Assembly (NCBI GenBank): GCA_001189155.1
Contig: LFCP01000003.1
Location: 1-55,233, forward strand
DNA: 55,233 bases
Direction: 5' to 3'
Source of the DNA: Parcubacteria bacterium C7867-006
GTDB taxonomy: Bacteria > Patescibacteriota > Minisyncoccia > Phycocordibacterales > DATDWN01
Shown here: positions 24,210 through 32,207 of the stretch, piece by piece
How positions within the stretch are numbered: the stretch's first letter is position 1
Layout of the letters: the number at the start of each line of letters is the position of its first letter
Translations under genes and position numbers: made by a program
Notes under the pieces: generated by a model
Database searches by the model: none
What the model was told of the DNA's origin: nothing
What the model saw: only the letters and a program-made list of their open reading frames with translations

Positions 24210-25670
24210 ATGGCATCACTAGAAGAAATCAAGCAGGGAAGACTTGCAAAACTACAAATTTTAAAAGATAGAGGCATTAACCCTTACCCAGCGAGAGTCC
24301 CAAGAGATTTTCCTGTTAGTTTTTTAAAAACCAATTTTGATGCACAAGTTGCATCTGGAGATAAAATCTCTGTTGCTGGACGAGTTATGGCTTTGCGTGG
24401 TCAGGGCGCGATACTTTTTGCTGTACTTTTTGATGGAACAGATAGGATTCAAACAATAATCAAAAAAGATTCTTTACCAGAAGATGTTTTTTCTCTTTTT
24501 GTTGATACTGTTGATATTGGTGATTTTGTTTCTGTAACTGGCTTACCTGCACTTTCAAAAACAGGTGAGAAAAGTGTGATAATGGAGTCTTGGGTGATGG
24601 CAAGTAAAACTCTACTTCCTCTTCCAGAAAAATGGCACGGACTTCAGGATACGGACGAGAGATACAGAAAGCGATATCTAGATTTTCTAATGGATGAGGA
24701 TTTGAGAGGTTTGATAATTAAAAAATCGAAATTTTGGGAATCTGTCAGAACATTTTTGAAAGAAAATGACTTTATAGAGGTTGAGACTCCTACGTTGGAA
24801 GTGACAACTGGTGGAGCAGAAGCAAATCCATTTAAAACTCATCATGATGACTATGATATGGATGTGTTTTTGCGTATATCAGTAGGAGAGTTGTGGCAAA
24901 AGAGACTGATGGCTGGAGGATTTTCTAGAACATTTGAAATAGGGCGTGTTTATAGAAACGAGGGCTCAAGTCCAGATCACACTCAAGAGTTTACAAATCT
25001 AGAGTTTTACGCTTCTTTTATGGACTATATAGAGGGTATTCACTTTACTGAGGAGCTTATAAAATACACAGCAAAAGAGACATTTGGAACAATGGATTTT
25101 TCTACTCGCGGACACAGTTTTTCACTTGAAGGTAATTGGCCAAAACTTTCATATGTTGATGTTGTAAAAGAAAAAACTGGAATAGATGTTTTGACTGCAA
25201 GCGCTTCTGAAATGGAAGATAAATTAAAAGAGTTGGGTGTTAAATACGAAGGAAATAATAAAGAGAGATTGACTGATACACTTTGGAAGTACTGCCGAAA
25301 ACAAATCGCTGGTCCAGTTTGGCTTGTTGATGTTCCAAAAATTGTATCACCACTTTCAAAATCAAAAGAGGACAATCCAGAAGTAACAGAGCGTGTTCAG
25401 CTAATACTTGCGGGTTCAGAAATGACAAACGGATTTTCTGAATTAAATGATCCGCTAGATCAAAAAGAAAGATTTGAAAATCAAAAGAAACTTTTGGAGG
25501 GAGGGGACAAAGAAGCTATGATGTCTGACTATGAATTTGTGGAGATGCTTGAATATGGAATGCCTCCTACATTTGGTTTTGGGATGGGAGAGAGATTATT
25601 TGCGTTTCTTGCCGATAAACCTCTTCGTGAGTTACAAGCCTTTCCTCTTATGAGACCAAAATCTGATTAA
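24210..25670 (+). CDS. lysS: lysyl-tRNA synthetase, class II
   Basis: 486 residues. An N-terminal OB fold ([20 protein letters not shown]) precedes class II motifs: motif 1 ([20 protein letters not shown]), motif 2 ([20 protein letters not shown]) and motif 3 ([19 protein letters not shown]). An insertion around residues 290-350 follows motif 2. TAGAAT ends 8 nt before the ATG (leaderless). A strong terminator follows at 25686. Confidence 0.95.
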   Translation: MASLEEIKQGRLAKLQILKDRGINPYPARVPRDFPVSFLKTNFDAQVASGDKISVAGRVMALRGQGAILFAVLFDGTDRIQTIIKKDSLPEDVFSLFVDTVDIGDFVSVTGLPALSKTGEKSVIMESWVMASKTLLPLPEKWHGLQDTDERYRKRYLDFLMDEDLRGLIIKKSKFWESVRTFLKENDFIEVETPTLEVTTGGAEANPFKTHHDDYDMDVFLRISVGELWQKRLMAGGFSRTFEIGRVYRNEGSSPDHTQEFTNLEFYASFMDYIEGIHFTEELIKYTAKETFGTMDFSTRGHSFSLEGNWPKLSYVDVVKEKTGIDVLTASASEMEDKLKELGVKYEGNNKERLTDTLWKYCRKQIAGPVWLVDVPKIVSPLSKSKEDNPEVTERVQLILAGSEMTNGFSELNDPLDQKERFENQKKLLEGGDKEAMMSDYEFVEMLEYGMPPTFGFGMGERLFAFLADKPLRELQAFPLMRPKSD

Positions 25671-25685
25671 ATAACAGCTCAAATT

Positions 25686-25713
25686 AGCCCCACCACACGG
25701 TGGGGCTTTTTTG
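25686..25713 (+). terminator. intrinsic terminator after lysS
   Basis: AGCCCCACC/GGTGGGGCT, a 9-bp stem with loop ACAC, then TTTTTT. Clear Rho-independent terminator. Confidence 0.95.
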
Positions 25714-25734
25714 AATATAGTTATCCACTTTTTT

Positions 25735-25801
25735 GTGGGAGATTTTGTTGGACAGTGGGATGAAGTGGTATATAATGTTAGGCAAGTGGGAAGTAGTGGG
25801 A
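25735..25801 (+). promoter_or_regulatory. MraZ-type operator and -10 of the division cluster
   Basis: GTGGGA repeats start at 25735, 25755, 25786 and 25796, plus GTGGTA at 25765, so spacings are 20, 10, 21 and 10 bp, about whole DNA turns. A TATAAT -10 at 25771-25776 lies between the repeats. MraZ is known to bind direct GTGGG repeats spaced 10 bp apart upstream of its own gene, so mraZ probably regulates itself and the cluster. Confidence 0.82.
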
Positions 25802-25817
25802 AATAAAAAATACGAAA

Positions 25818-26252
25818 ATGTTCATAGGAGAATATACACACACCATCGATGATAAAAACAGACTCTCGCTTCCAGCGAAGTTTCGTTCGGAGATGGGGAA
25901 AAAAGTTGTGGTAACTCCAGGACTTGATGCTTGTCTTTTTGTTTTCACACAAAAAGAGTGGAGCAAGATTGAAGAAAAATTAAACCAATCTTCACTTCTA
26001 CAAGCAGACAACCGAAGTTTCAACCGTTTTATGTTTGCCGGTGCGGTTGAGGCGGAGATAGATTCCATTGGACGTATTTTGATTCCAGATTTCCTTCGAG
26101 ATCGTGCAAATTTGAAAAGCAAAGTTGTTGTGATTGGAGTTTCAAGTCGAGTTGAGTTATGGAACGAGAAGACTTGGACAGATTACAAGAAAGTTGTTGA
26201 AAAGCAGGCCGATACATTAGCTGAGAAACTCGGCCAAGTAGGCGTCCTGTAA
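25818..26252 (+). CDS. mraZ: MraZ transcriptional regulator
   Basis: 144 residues with two AbrB-like SpoVT domains, each with its DxK/GR motif: GEYTHTIDDKNRLSLPAKFR and GAVEAEIDSIGRILIPDFLR. MraZ forms a ring and binds GTGGG repeats at its own promoter; those repeats are visible upstream (25735-25801). It heads mraZ-rsmH-ftsL-ftsI. One base separates its stop from the rsmH ATG. Confidence 0.97.
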   Translation: MFIGEYTHTIDDKNRLSLPAKFRSEMGKKVVVTPGLDACLFVFTQKEWSKIEEKLNQSSLLQADNRSFNRFMFAGAVEAEIDSIGRILIPDFLRDRANLKSKVVVIGVSSRVELWNEKTWTDYKKVVEKQADTLAEKLGQVGVL

Positions 26253-26253
26253 C

Positions 26254-27147
26254 ATGATCCACAAAACTGTTCTTTTACATGAATCAATAGATGGATTGGA
26301 TATCAAAAATGGCGACATTTTTGTTGATGGTACTTTGGGTGGCGGTGGCCATTGCGAGGAGGTAGCTAAAAGGTTTGGCGATTCCGTTGTCATGATCGGA
26401 ATTGACCTTGATCCTGAGGCTATAGAGCGTGCCTCTGCACGATTATCTCCTTTGGAGCCTAACATACGCTATACAGAGGGTAGTTTCCGTAATATTGATA
26501 CTATTCTGGACTCAATGGGTCTAGAAAAGGTAGATAAAATATTGCTGGATATTGGTCTCTCATCAAATCAGTTTGAGGATTCTGGTAGGGGGTTTTCTTT
26601 TCAGAAAGATGAACCTCTGATTATGTCTTTCAAGAAAAACTTGAAACCAGAAGACTTAACAGCAAAAGAGATTGTTAACACTTGGGATTTGGAAAATATA
26701 GGAGCTATTCTCAAAGGTTATGGTGAAGAGCAGTTTGCTTGGAAAATCGCAAAGGCAATCGTTGCAAGAAGAGAGATAAAGCCAATAGAAACTACAACAG
26801 ATTTGGTGGAGATAATAAAAATCGCTACTCCAAAATGGTATCACCACAAAAAAATCCATCCAGCTACAAAAACTTTTCAGGCTCTCCGTATCACAGTAAA
26901 TGATGAGATTGAGAGTTTGAAAGAGGGAATTGTAAAAGGTTTTGAAAGACTAAACTCCAAAGGTAGGTTAGCCGTTATATCTTTCCACAGTATAGAAGAT
27001 AGAGCGGTCAAGAATTTTTATAAAAGTAAGAGTGATGAAAAAGTTGGAAAGATTATTACAAAAAAACCAATCATACCAACTGATATAGAGATAAAAGAAA
27101 ATCCTAGATCAAGAAGTGCCAAGCTAAGAATAATTGAAAAAATATAA
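26254..27147 (+). CDS. rsmH: 16S rRNA (cytosine-1402-N4) methyltransferase
   Basis: 297 residues. The SAM-binding motif is FVDGTLGGGGHCEEVAKRF, then DKILLDIGLSSNQFEDSGRGFSF and KTFQALRITVNDEIESL, all hallmarks of RsmH (MraW). It methylates C1402 in the decoding centre. It sits in its conserved dcw position after mraZ. No SD sequence. Confidence 0.97.
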   Translation: MIHKTVLLHESIDGLDIKNGDIFVDGTLGGGGHCEEVAKRFGDSVVMIGIDLDPEAIERASARLSPLEPNIRYTEGSFRNIDTILDSMGLEKVDKILLDIGLSSNQFEDSGRGFSFQKDEPLIMSFKKNLKPEDLTAKEIVNTWDLENIGAILKGYGEEQFAWKIAKAIVARREIKPIETTTDLVEIIKIATPKWYHHKKIHPATKTFQALRITVNDEIESLKEGIVKGFERLNSKGRLAVISFHSIEDRAVKNFYKSKSDEKVGKIITKKPIIPTDIEIKENPRSRSAKLRIIEKI

Positions 27148-27157
27148 ACCAAACGAA

Positions 27158-27469
27158 ATGAAAGAAAAAATATTACAATTAAATAACGAAAAAACTATAT
27201 TCTGGGCTGTTTTAGGTGCATTATTCTTATGTATAGGTTTTTATATGTATTTTATAAATGCGACAGTTCACAACGTTGTTGCTAGACAGAATTTGGAAAG
27301 TGAAGCTTCAAATCTAACTCTAAAAATCGGAAATCAAGAGTTCCAATACATAACAAGTAGGAATAATGTAACAATGCAACTTGCATTATCTATGGGATTC
27401 AAAGAAGTAACAGCTAAAACTTTTATTTCAAAGAATTCAAACAAACAAGTTTCATTTGCTACTCGATAA
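27158..27469 (+). CDS. ftsL: FtsL-like division protein
   Basis: About 103 residues: a cytoplasmic tail, one transmembrane helix (about 17-38) and a heptad-like external helix (VVARQNLESEASNLTLKIGN). This is the shape and the gene position of FtsL, which links FtsB/FtsQ with FtsI. Sequence alone is weak, as always for FtsL. A TTG at 27134 would overlap rsmH; the ATG at 27158 is preferred. Confidence 0.7.
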   Translation: MKEKILQLNNEKTIFWAVLGALFLCIGFYMYFINATVHNVVARQNLESEASNLTLKIGNQEFQYITSRNNVTMQLALSMGFKEVTAKTFISKNSNKQVSFATR

Positions 27470-27544
27470 TATATTTTGTTCAACCTTTATCGTTTTTGTA
27501 TTCGGCAGTTTTTTGATAAACTATAAACTGCTTTAATTTTTAAT

Positions 27545-29251
27545 ATGAATTATAGTTATATTTCCAGAATTCGGTTAATTTCTCTATCAATCTTTTTATT
27601 TGCTATTTTGCTAATAGGAAGACTGTACATTCTTCAAATCGTCAAAAACGATAACTATACAACGAAAGCTGATAGACAGTATGCCTCATCTGCAAATAAA
27701 ACTTTCAGTAGAGGTACTATATATTTCAAAAACAAAGATAACACTTTAGTTTCTGCTGCTACGCTGAAGTCGGGTTTTATTATCGCCATTAACCCACAAA
27801 TACTTGTTAATCCAGAGGATGTTTATAGCAAAATCAAAGATATCATACCAGTAGAGCATGATGTTTTTATAGCAAAAGCATCAAAAAAGAATGATCCGTA
27901 TGAGGAGATAGCTACTCACGTAGATCTTGATATTGGTCAGAAAATATTAGATTTAAATATAAAAGGACTACAAGCGTATAAAGAAAAGTGGAGGTTTTAT
28001 CCTGGAGGAGATACAGCGTCGCATTTGTTAGGAATACTAGGTTACAAAGGTGATGAGTATGCCGGAAGATATGGTTTGGAGAGACAATATGAAAGTTTGC
28101 TTGAGAGAAAAGATGGTGCATATATAAACTTTTTTGCAGAGATGTTTTCTGACATAAAAGCAGCAGCCGCACCAACAGAGGAAAATGAGGGAGATGTTGT
28201 TACCACTATTGAACCTACAGTACAAACTTTTTTTCAAAGTATTTTGGCTAGTACTACAGAAAAATGGAGTTCAGAGTTAACTGGAGGAATTATTATGGAC
28301 CCAAAAACTGGGGAGATTATTGCTATGGAGACTTTTCCAACATTTGATCCGAATAAACCAGAAGAACAAAAAAATGTAAGGATTTTCTCTAACCCACTTG
28401 TTGAGAATGTGTATGAAATGGGTTCTATTATAAAACCCCTAACAGTTGCTGCTGGTATAGATGCTGGAGTTATCACAGCCAAATCAACTTACTACGATAA
28501 GGGTTACGTTATCATAAATAACAAAAAAGTTTCTAACTTTGATGGTAAGGAAAGAGGTATTGTTAGTATGCAGGATGTGCTTTCTCAGTCACTAAACGTT
28601 GGTGCTGCTCATGTGGAAAGTTTATTGGGTAATAAAAGATTTGCTGATTATATGTTTGCCTATGGTCTGGGAGAAAAAACTGGAGTAGAACTTCCAAATG
28701 AGGCGAGAGATCTTATTGATAATCTAAAAGGAAATATTGATATTGATTTTGCTTCAGCATCTTTCGGGCAGGGTATCGCTCTCACCCCAGTTGCAACTAT
28801 CAGAGCTCTTGCAACCATTGCAAACGGTGGCTATCTAGTGCAACCGCATATAGTAAAAAGTTTAAATTACAAAATTGGTGTATCAAAAAATACTCCAATA
28901 GATAATGGTCGTATAGTTTTGAAAAGAGAAACTACAGAGGAGGTTGCTAGGATGATGACGTATAGTGTGGACCATGTTTTATCTAACGGATCTTTGAGTT
29001 TGCCAAACTATAGTGTGGCGGCTAAAACAGGTACAGCCCAGATTGCCAAAGATGGCGGGGGCGGGTATTATGACGACAAATTCGTGCACACATTTATTGG
29101 GTTTTTCCCATCATATAACCCTAGATTTATAGTGTTTCTGTACACGGTCAATCCAAGGGGTGCACGGTTTGGTTCAGAGACGCTGACGCATCCGTATATG
29201 GATATGGTTAAGTTTCTAATAAACTATTACGAAATACCGCCTGATCGTTAA
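27545..29251 (+). CDS. ftsI: penicillin-binding protein 3-type transpeptidase (FtsI)
   Basis: 568 residues. A signal anchor (about 9-30) is followed by a PBP dimerisation domain with the family segment YPGGDTASHLLGILGYKGDEYAG. The transpeptidase domain has SxxK (EMGSIIKPLTV), SxN (LSQSLNVGAAH) and KTG (AAKTGTAQIAK). It makes septal wall. The last codons and stop form the left outer arm of nested palindrome copy B. Confidence 0.94.
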   Translation: MNYSYISRIRLISLSIFLFAILLIGRLYILQIVKNDNYTTKADRQYASSANKTFSRGTIYFKNKDNTLVSAATLKSGFIIAINPQILVNPEDVYSKIKDIIPVEHDVFIAKASKKNDPYEEIATHVDLDIGQKILDLNIKGLQAYKEKWRFYPGGDTASHLLGILGYKGDEYAGRYGLERQYESLLERKDGAYINFFAEMFSDIKAAAAPTEENEGDVVTTIEPTVQTFFQSILASTTEKWSSELTGGIIMDPKTGEIIAMETFPTFDPNKPEEQKNVRIFSNPLVENVYEMGSIIKPLTVAAGIDAGVITAKSTYYDKGYVIINNKKVSNFDGKERGIVSMQDVLSQSLNVGAAHVESLLGNKRFADYMFAYGLGEKTGVELPNEARDLIDNLKGNIDIDFASASFGQGIALTPVATIRALATIANGGYLVQPHIVKSLNYKIGVSKNTPIDNGRIVLKRETTEEVARMMTYSVDHVLSNGSLSLPNYSVAAKTGTAQIAKDGGGGYYDDKFVHTFIGFFPSYNPRFIVFLYTVNPRGARFGSETLTHPYMDMVKFLINYYEIPPDR

Positions 29252-29364
29252 AATTATTTCATCTGCGTTGTTGCAGTTCAATTTTGTTCGTTCACCGTAC
29301 TATATGTACGGCTCGCTCACAAAATCTTCTGCGCCTAGCATCTAAAACAATTTTAACGATCAGG
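29240..29364. repeat. nested palindrome element, copy B
   Basis: A perfect 16-bp outer stem (CCTGATCGTTAAAATT at 29240-29255, its inverse at 29349-29364), middle ATTTTGT/ACAAAAT, inner CCGTAC/GTACGG, with spacers almost the same as in copy A. The left outer arm includes the final ftsI codons and stop, so the right arm is an inverted copy of coding sequence. The element separates ftsI and murF. Confidence 0.88.
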
Positions 29365-29378
29365 AAACATTTATTTTT

Positions 29379-30677
29379 ATGGATTATCTAAAACAAATAG
29401 CAAAGCAGGCTTTAAAGTATGAAGCCAAGTTGGTTTTAAAAAAATATAAACCAAAGGTTGTTGCTATAACAGGTAGTGTTGGAAAAACTCTAACAAAAGA
29501 AGCCGTCTATCATGTTTTATCTAAAAATTTTTTTGTAAGGCGAAGCGGAAAAAGTTTTACAGCGGAGCTCGGCATCCCTCTAGCTATTATTGGTTGTGGA
29601 GAGGGTGTTGGAAGTGTATTTCAATTAATAAAAAATCTATTATTCGGTTTGCGAGTGATACTAACAAAGTCCAATTATCCGCAGTGGCTTATTTTGGAAG
29701 TGGATGGAGACAAGCCAGGAGACTTGGAGGCTGTTAGTTCAATGATAAAACCGGATATGGTTGTGATTACTGCTATCGGAGAGACTCCATCACATATAGA
29801 AATGTTTGGTGATCTTGAAACATTTTTGAATGAGAAAAAAGCTATGGTGGACTCTGTCCGTTTCGGTGGAGCTGTTATTTATAACGCAGACGACTCTATT
29901 ACTTTAGAGCTCTCAAAAAGTTCAAAAGTCAGAACGGTATCTGTTGGTGTTCTAAACGGTTCTCAAATCTCTGGTACAGAGTTTGAAATCCTATACGGCA
30001 GTGGTAAAACAGGTTCTGTTCCAACAGGAATGTCTTTTTCAATAAAATATAAAAATGAAGTTTTTCCAATAAATATTTTTGAAACAATCGGCATCCAAAA
30101 TCAATACGCCATACTGCTGGCTTTTGCTGTTGGACTTGAGTTTGGACTCCCCGCATCACAAATAGTTAACTCCCTCGGTAAATACAGTGCTCTACCAGGT
30201 AGGATGAGACTTGTTCCTGGAGTAAAAGATACTTTGATTATAGATGACTCATACAACTCTTCGCCTATTGCGATAGAGGAATCAATAAGAGTTTTGAAGG
30301 ATATAAAATCGGTAGATAAAAAAATCGCTGTTATAGGAGATATGTTAGAACTTGGTCGTTTCTCAGCTATAGAACATAGGAGAGTGGCTGAACTTTTGAA
30401 CGGAGTGGCAACTGACGTGATATGTATTGGAATCAGAGCTAGAAAAATTGTCGATGAGCTACTGAACTATGGATTTCCGGAGTCAAAAATAATTTCATTT
30501 GATACGGCCGATGAGGCTCAGGGTTATTTGCAAAATTTAATAAACGAAGGGGATATTATTTTGATAAAAGGTTCCCAAGCTATGCGAATGGAAAAAATTG
30601 TTGAGGAGGTGATGAGATACCCGCAGGATAAGAATAAGGTGTTGGTACGACAGGAGGAGGAATGGAAGGGGAGGTAG
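29379..30677 (+). CDS. murF: MurF-type UDP-MurNAc-tripeptide D-Ala-D-Ala ligase
   Basis: 432 residues. The ATP motif is TGSVGKT (31-37), the Mur-ligase centre GETPSHIEMFG, and the C-terminal domain has DDSYNSSPIAIEESIRVL and GDMLELG, all typical of MurF. It adds D-Ala-D-Ala to the nucleotide precursor of peptidoglycan. The N-terminal substrate domain is reduced compared with E. coli (452 residues). No SD sequence. Confidence 0.9.
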   Translation: MDYLKQIAKQALKYEAKLVLKKYKPKVVAITGSVGKTLTKEAVYHVLSKNFFVRRSGKSFTAELGIPLAIIGCGEGVGSVFQLIKNLLFGLRVILTKSNYPQWLILEVDGDKPGDLEAVSSMIKPDMVVITAIGETPSHIEMFGDLETFLNEKKAMVDSVRFGGAVIYNADDSITLELSKSSKVRTVSVGVLNGSQISGTEFEILYGSGKTGSVPTGMSFSIKYKNEVFPINIFETIGIQNQYAILLAFAVGLEFGLPASQIVNSLGKYSALPGRMRLVPGVKDTLIIDDSYNSSPIAIEESIRVLKDIKSVDKKIAVIGDMLELGRFSAIEHRRVAELLNGVATDVICIGIRARKIVDELLNYGFPESKIISFDTADEAQGYLQNLINEGDIILIKGSQAMRMEKIVEEVMRYPQDKNKVLVRQEEEWKGR

Positions 30678-30709
30678 TAGTATGAAACATCATTTGGTAC
30701 AATAAATTT

Positions 30710-31455
30710 ATGAAAAAATATTTTTAATTAGCCCGCTTATCCTTGGAATCGGAGCTATGATATTGAATGAATTTTTTGAAAATATTGTTGGCGGGGGTGG
30801 TTTATGTATTGAGGGCACATGGTGTTCTGGTGCAATATTTATCTTTTTCCCATTTTTATTTATAATATTTATTATTGGAGTATTTATGAAAAATCCGACG
30901 AGTACAGTGTCGGATGCTAATATAGAGTCTGATAAAATAATAAATAAAATATTTCTAATAGGTGCAGTTATTATTTTCGTTGGGCTCGAATTTTTAATTT
31001 TGAATGAATTTTTTAAATATTTTTTGGTAGATACTGGTTTATGTGCTCGTAACACACGGTGTAATGGTGTGGTATCTATGTCCCTTCCATTTCTATTTGT
31101 AGTATTTAGTATCTGGGTGTTTATTAGAAGTTCGATGGGGGTAATTTCTGATGTTCAAGTAGAACGCAATAAAAAGATAAATAAAATATTGCTAATAGGT
31201 GCAGGTGTTATTCTTGTTGGAATATTGTTTCTTGAAAGTTCTAGCGCCGGTTTGTGTACCAATGGTTCCTTGTGTTATATTGCATCGTCTGCATTATTTC
31301 CATTTATATTTGTAGCATTTAGTATTTGGCAATTTGTGAAAAATCGTACACGTATAATGACGGAAGCTCAAATACGGCATAGTAAAGTGATAGATAAAAT
31401 ATTTCTAATTGCGGCTGTTACTGTCTTAATTGTAATTTTAATTATAAGTAAATAA
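30710..31455 (+). pseudogene. frameshifted membrane protein with three cysteine-bearing repeats
   Basis: The ATG at 30710 follows TACAAT by 6 nt but meets TAA after five codons. Adding one T to the T5 run at 30721-30725 restores a frame reading MKKYFLISPLILGIGAMILN, which joins the open frame from 30757. The C-terminal ~230 residues contain repeats of about 75 residues, each with a transmembrane pair and a GLC-x5-C loop (GLCIEGTWC, GLCARNTRC, GLCTNGSLC). Disulfide-linked loops are likely. It could be a sequencing error, a decayed gene or slippage. Unknown function. Confidence 0.7.
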
Positions 31456-31645
31456 TAATTTATTTCAGCATCTGCCTCGGGCTTACGGAGAATCTTTCGT
31501 GAATAAAAGTTTTTCGTTAAAAACTTTTATCGTGTCTGCAGCTTGCGACTTAGTCTGGTGTACTAGGTGCCCGTTCCGTCGGTTCGATTTCCTAAACAAA
31601 AGATGTTTTGTTTTAAGGTTACAAAATATCGTGATCTCAATTTTG
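31456..31645. other. intergenic tract with strong hairpins and tRNA-like remnants
   Basis: A perfect 12-bp hairpin (ATAAAAGTTTTT 31503-31514, loop CGTT, AAAAACTTTTAT 31519-31530) is followed by degenerate T-arm-like sequence near 31595 (CGGTTCGATTTCC, plus strand). Two weaker inverted repeats come next (AAACAAAA/TTTTGTTT; GGTTACAAAAT/ATTTTGTGACC). No ORF of note. The mix resembles the tract beside tRNA-Asn. Confidence 0.5.
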
Positions 31646-31717
31646 TGACCCTACGCGGAATCGAACCGCGCTTCCAGCCTTGAGAAGGCTGTGTCCTAGC
31701 CGATAGACGATAGGGCC
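31646..31717 (-). tRNA. tRNA-Glu (anticodon CTC)
   Basis: On the minus strand, GGCCCTA pairs with TAGGGTC (one G-U); discriminator A. The anticodon arm is CAGCC-TTCTCAA-GGCTG, with anticodon CTC. The T arm is CGCGG-TTCGATT-CCGCG. The D arm and variable region are normal for Glu. It is 72 nt, and CCA is not encoded. Confidence 0.96.
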
Positions 31718-31718
31718 A

Positions 31719-31753
31719 ATCTGCCTCTTCGGCAGATCCGCCGATGAGGCGGA
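31719..31753. repeat. double hairpin 5' of tRNA-Glu
   Basis: ATCTGCC/GGCAGAT (31719-31737) and CCGCC/GGCGG (31739-31753) lie just upstream of the tRNA on its strand. ATCTGCCTC is repeated at 31470, on the other side of the tRNA. Role unknown; it may be a processing or transcription signal. Confidence 0.45.
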
Positions 31754-31810
31754 ACAGGAAAACTATAGCATTTTTTACAGAAAAATCAAAAATAGTGGTA
31801 TAATTTGTTT

Positions 31811-32173
31811 ATGCTTAAAAAATCACTAAATTCTTTTGGCTATGCATTGAGGGGTATTAAAACTACTTGGCAGGAAGAGAATAATTTTCAGATTATGTCG
31901 GTCATCACCGTTGCAGTTTTGTTTATTGTTTTTTATTTTGATTTCACTTTGTTGGAGTCTGCTTTGGTTGTGATTTCTATCACAGTTGTTCTGTCTTTTG
32001 AGATGATGAATACAGCCATAGAGGATTTGTGTAACAAAATAGAACCAAATCAGGACCCAGTTATTGGTAAAATAAAAGATATATCTAGTGGTTTTGTTCT
32101 TCTTTCATCCATCGGAGCCTTAATTGTCGGCATTATAGTTTTCTATAGTCACTTTTCCTATCTGTTTAACTAA
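31811..32173 (+). CDS. dgkA: diacylglycerol/undecaprenol kinase (DgkA family)
   Basis: 120 residues. The N-terminal amphipathic SFGYALRGIKTTWQEENNFQ and three transmembrane helices are typical, with the catalytic ISITVVLSFEMMNTAIEDLC and KIKDISSGFVLLSSIGALIVG. In Gram-positives this family phosphorylates undecaprenol, which suits the wall genes nearby. TATAAT ends 6 nt before the ATG, so the in-frame ATG/TTG starts further upstream are rejected. Confidence 0.93.
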   Translation: MLKKSLNSFGYALRGIKTTWQEENNFQIMSVITVAVLFIVFYFDFTLLESALVVISITVVLSFEMMNTAIEDLCNKIEPNQDPVIGKIKDISSGFVLLSSIGALIVGIIVFYSHFSYLFN

Positions 32174-32207
32174 AATATGGTGCTCTGTAGCTTTATAATA
32201 TATAATT

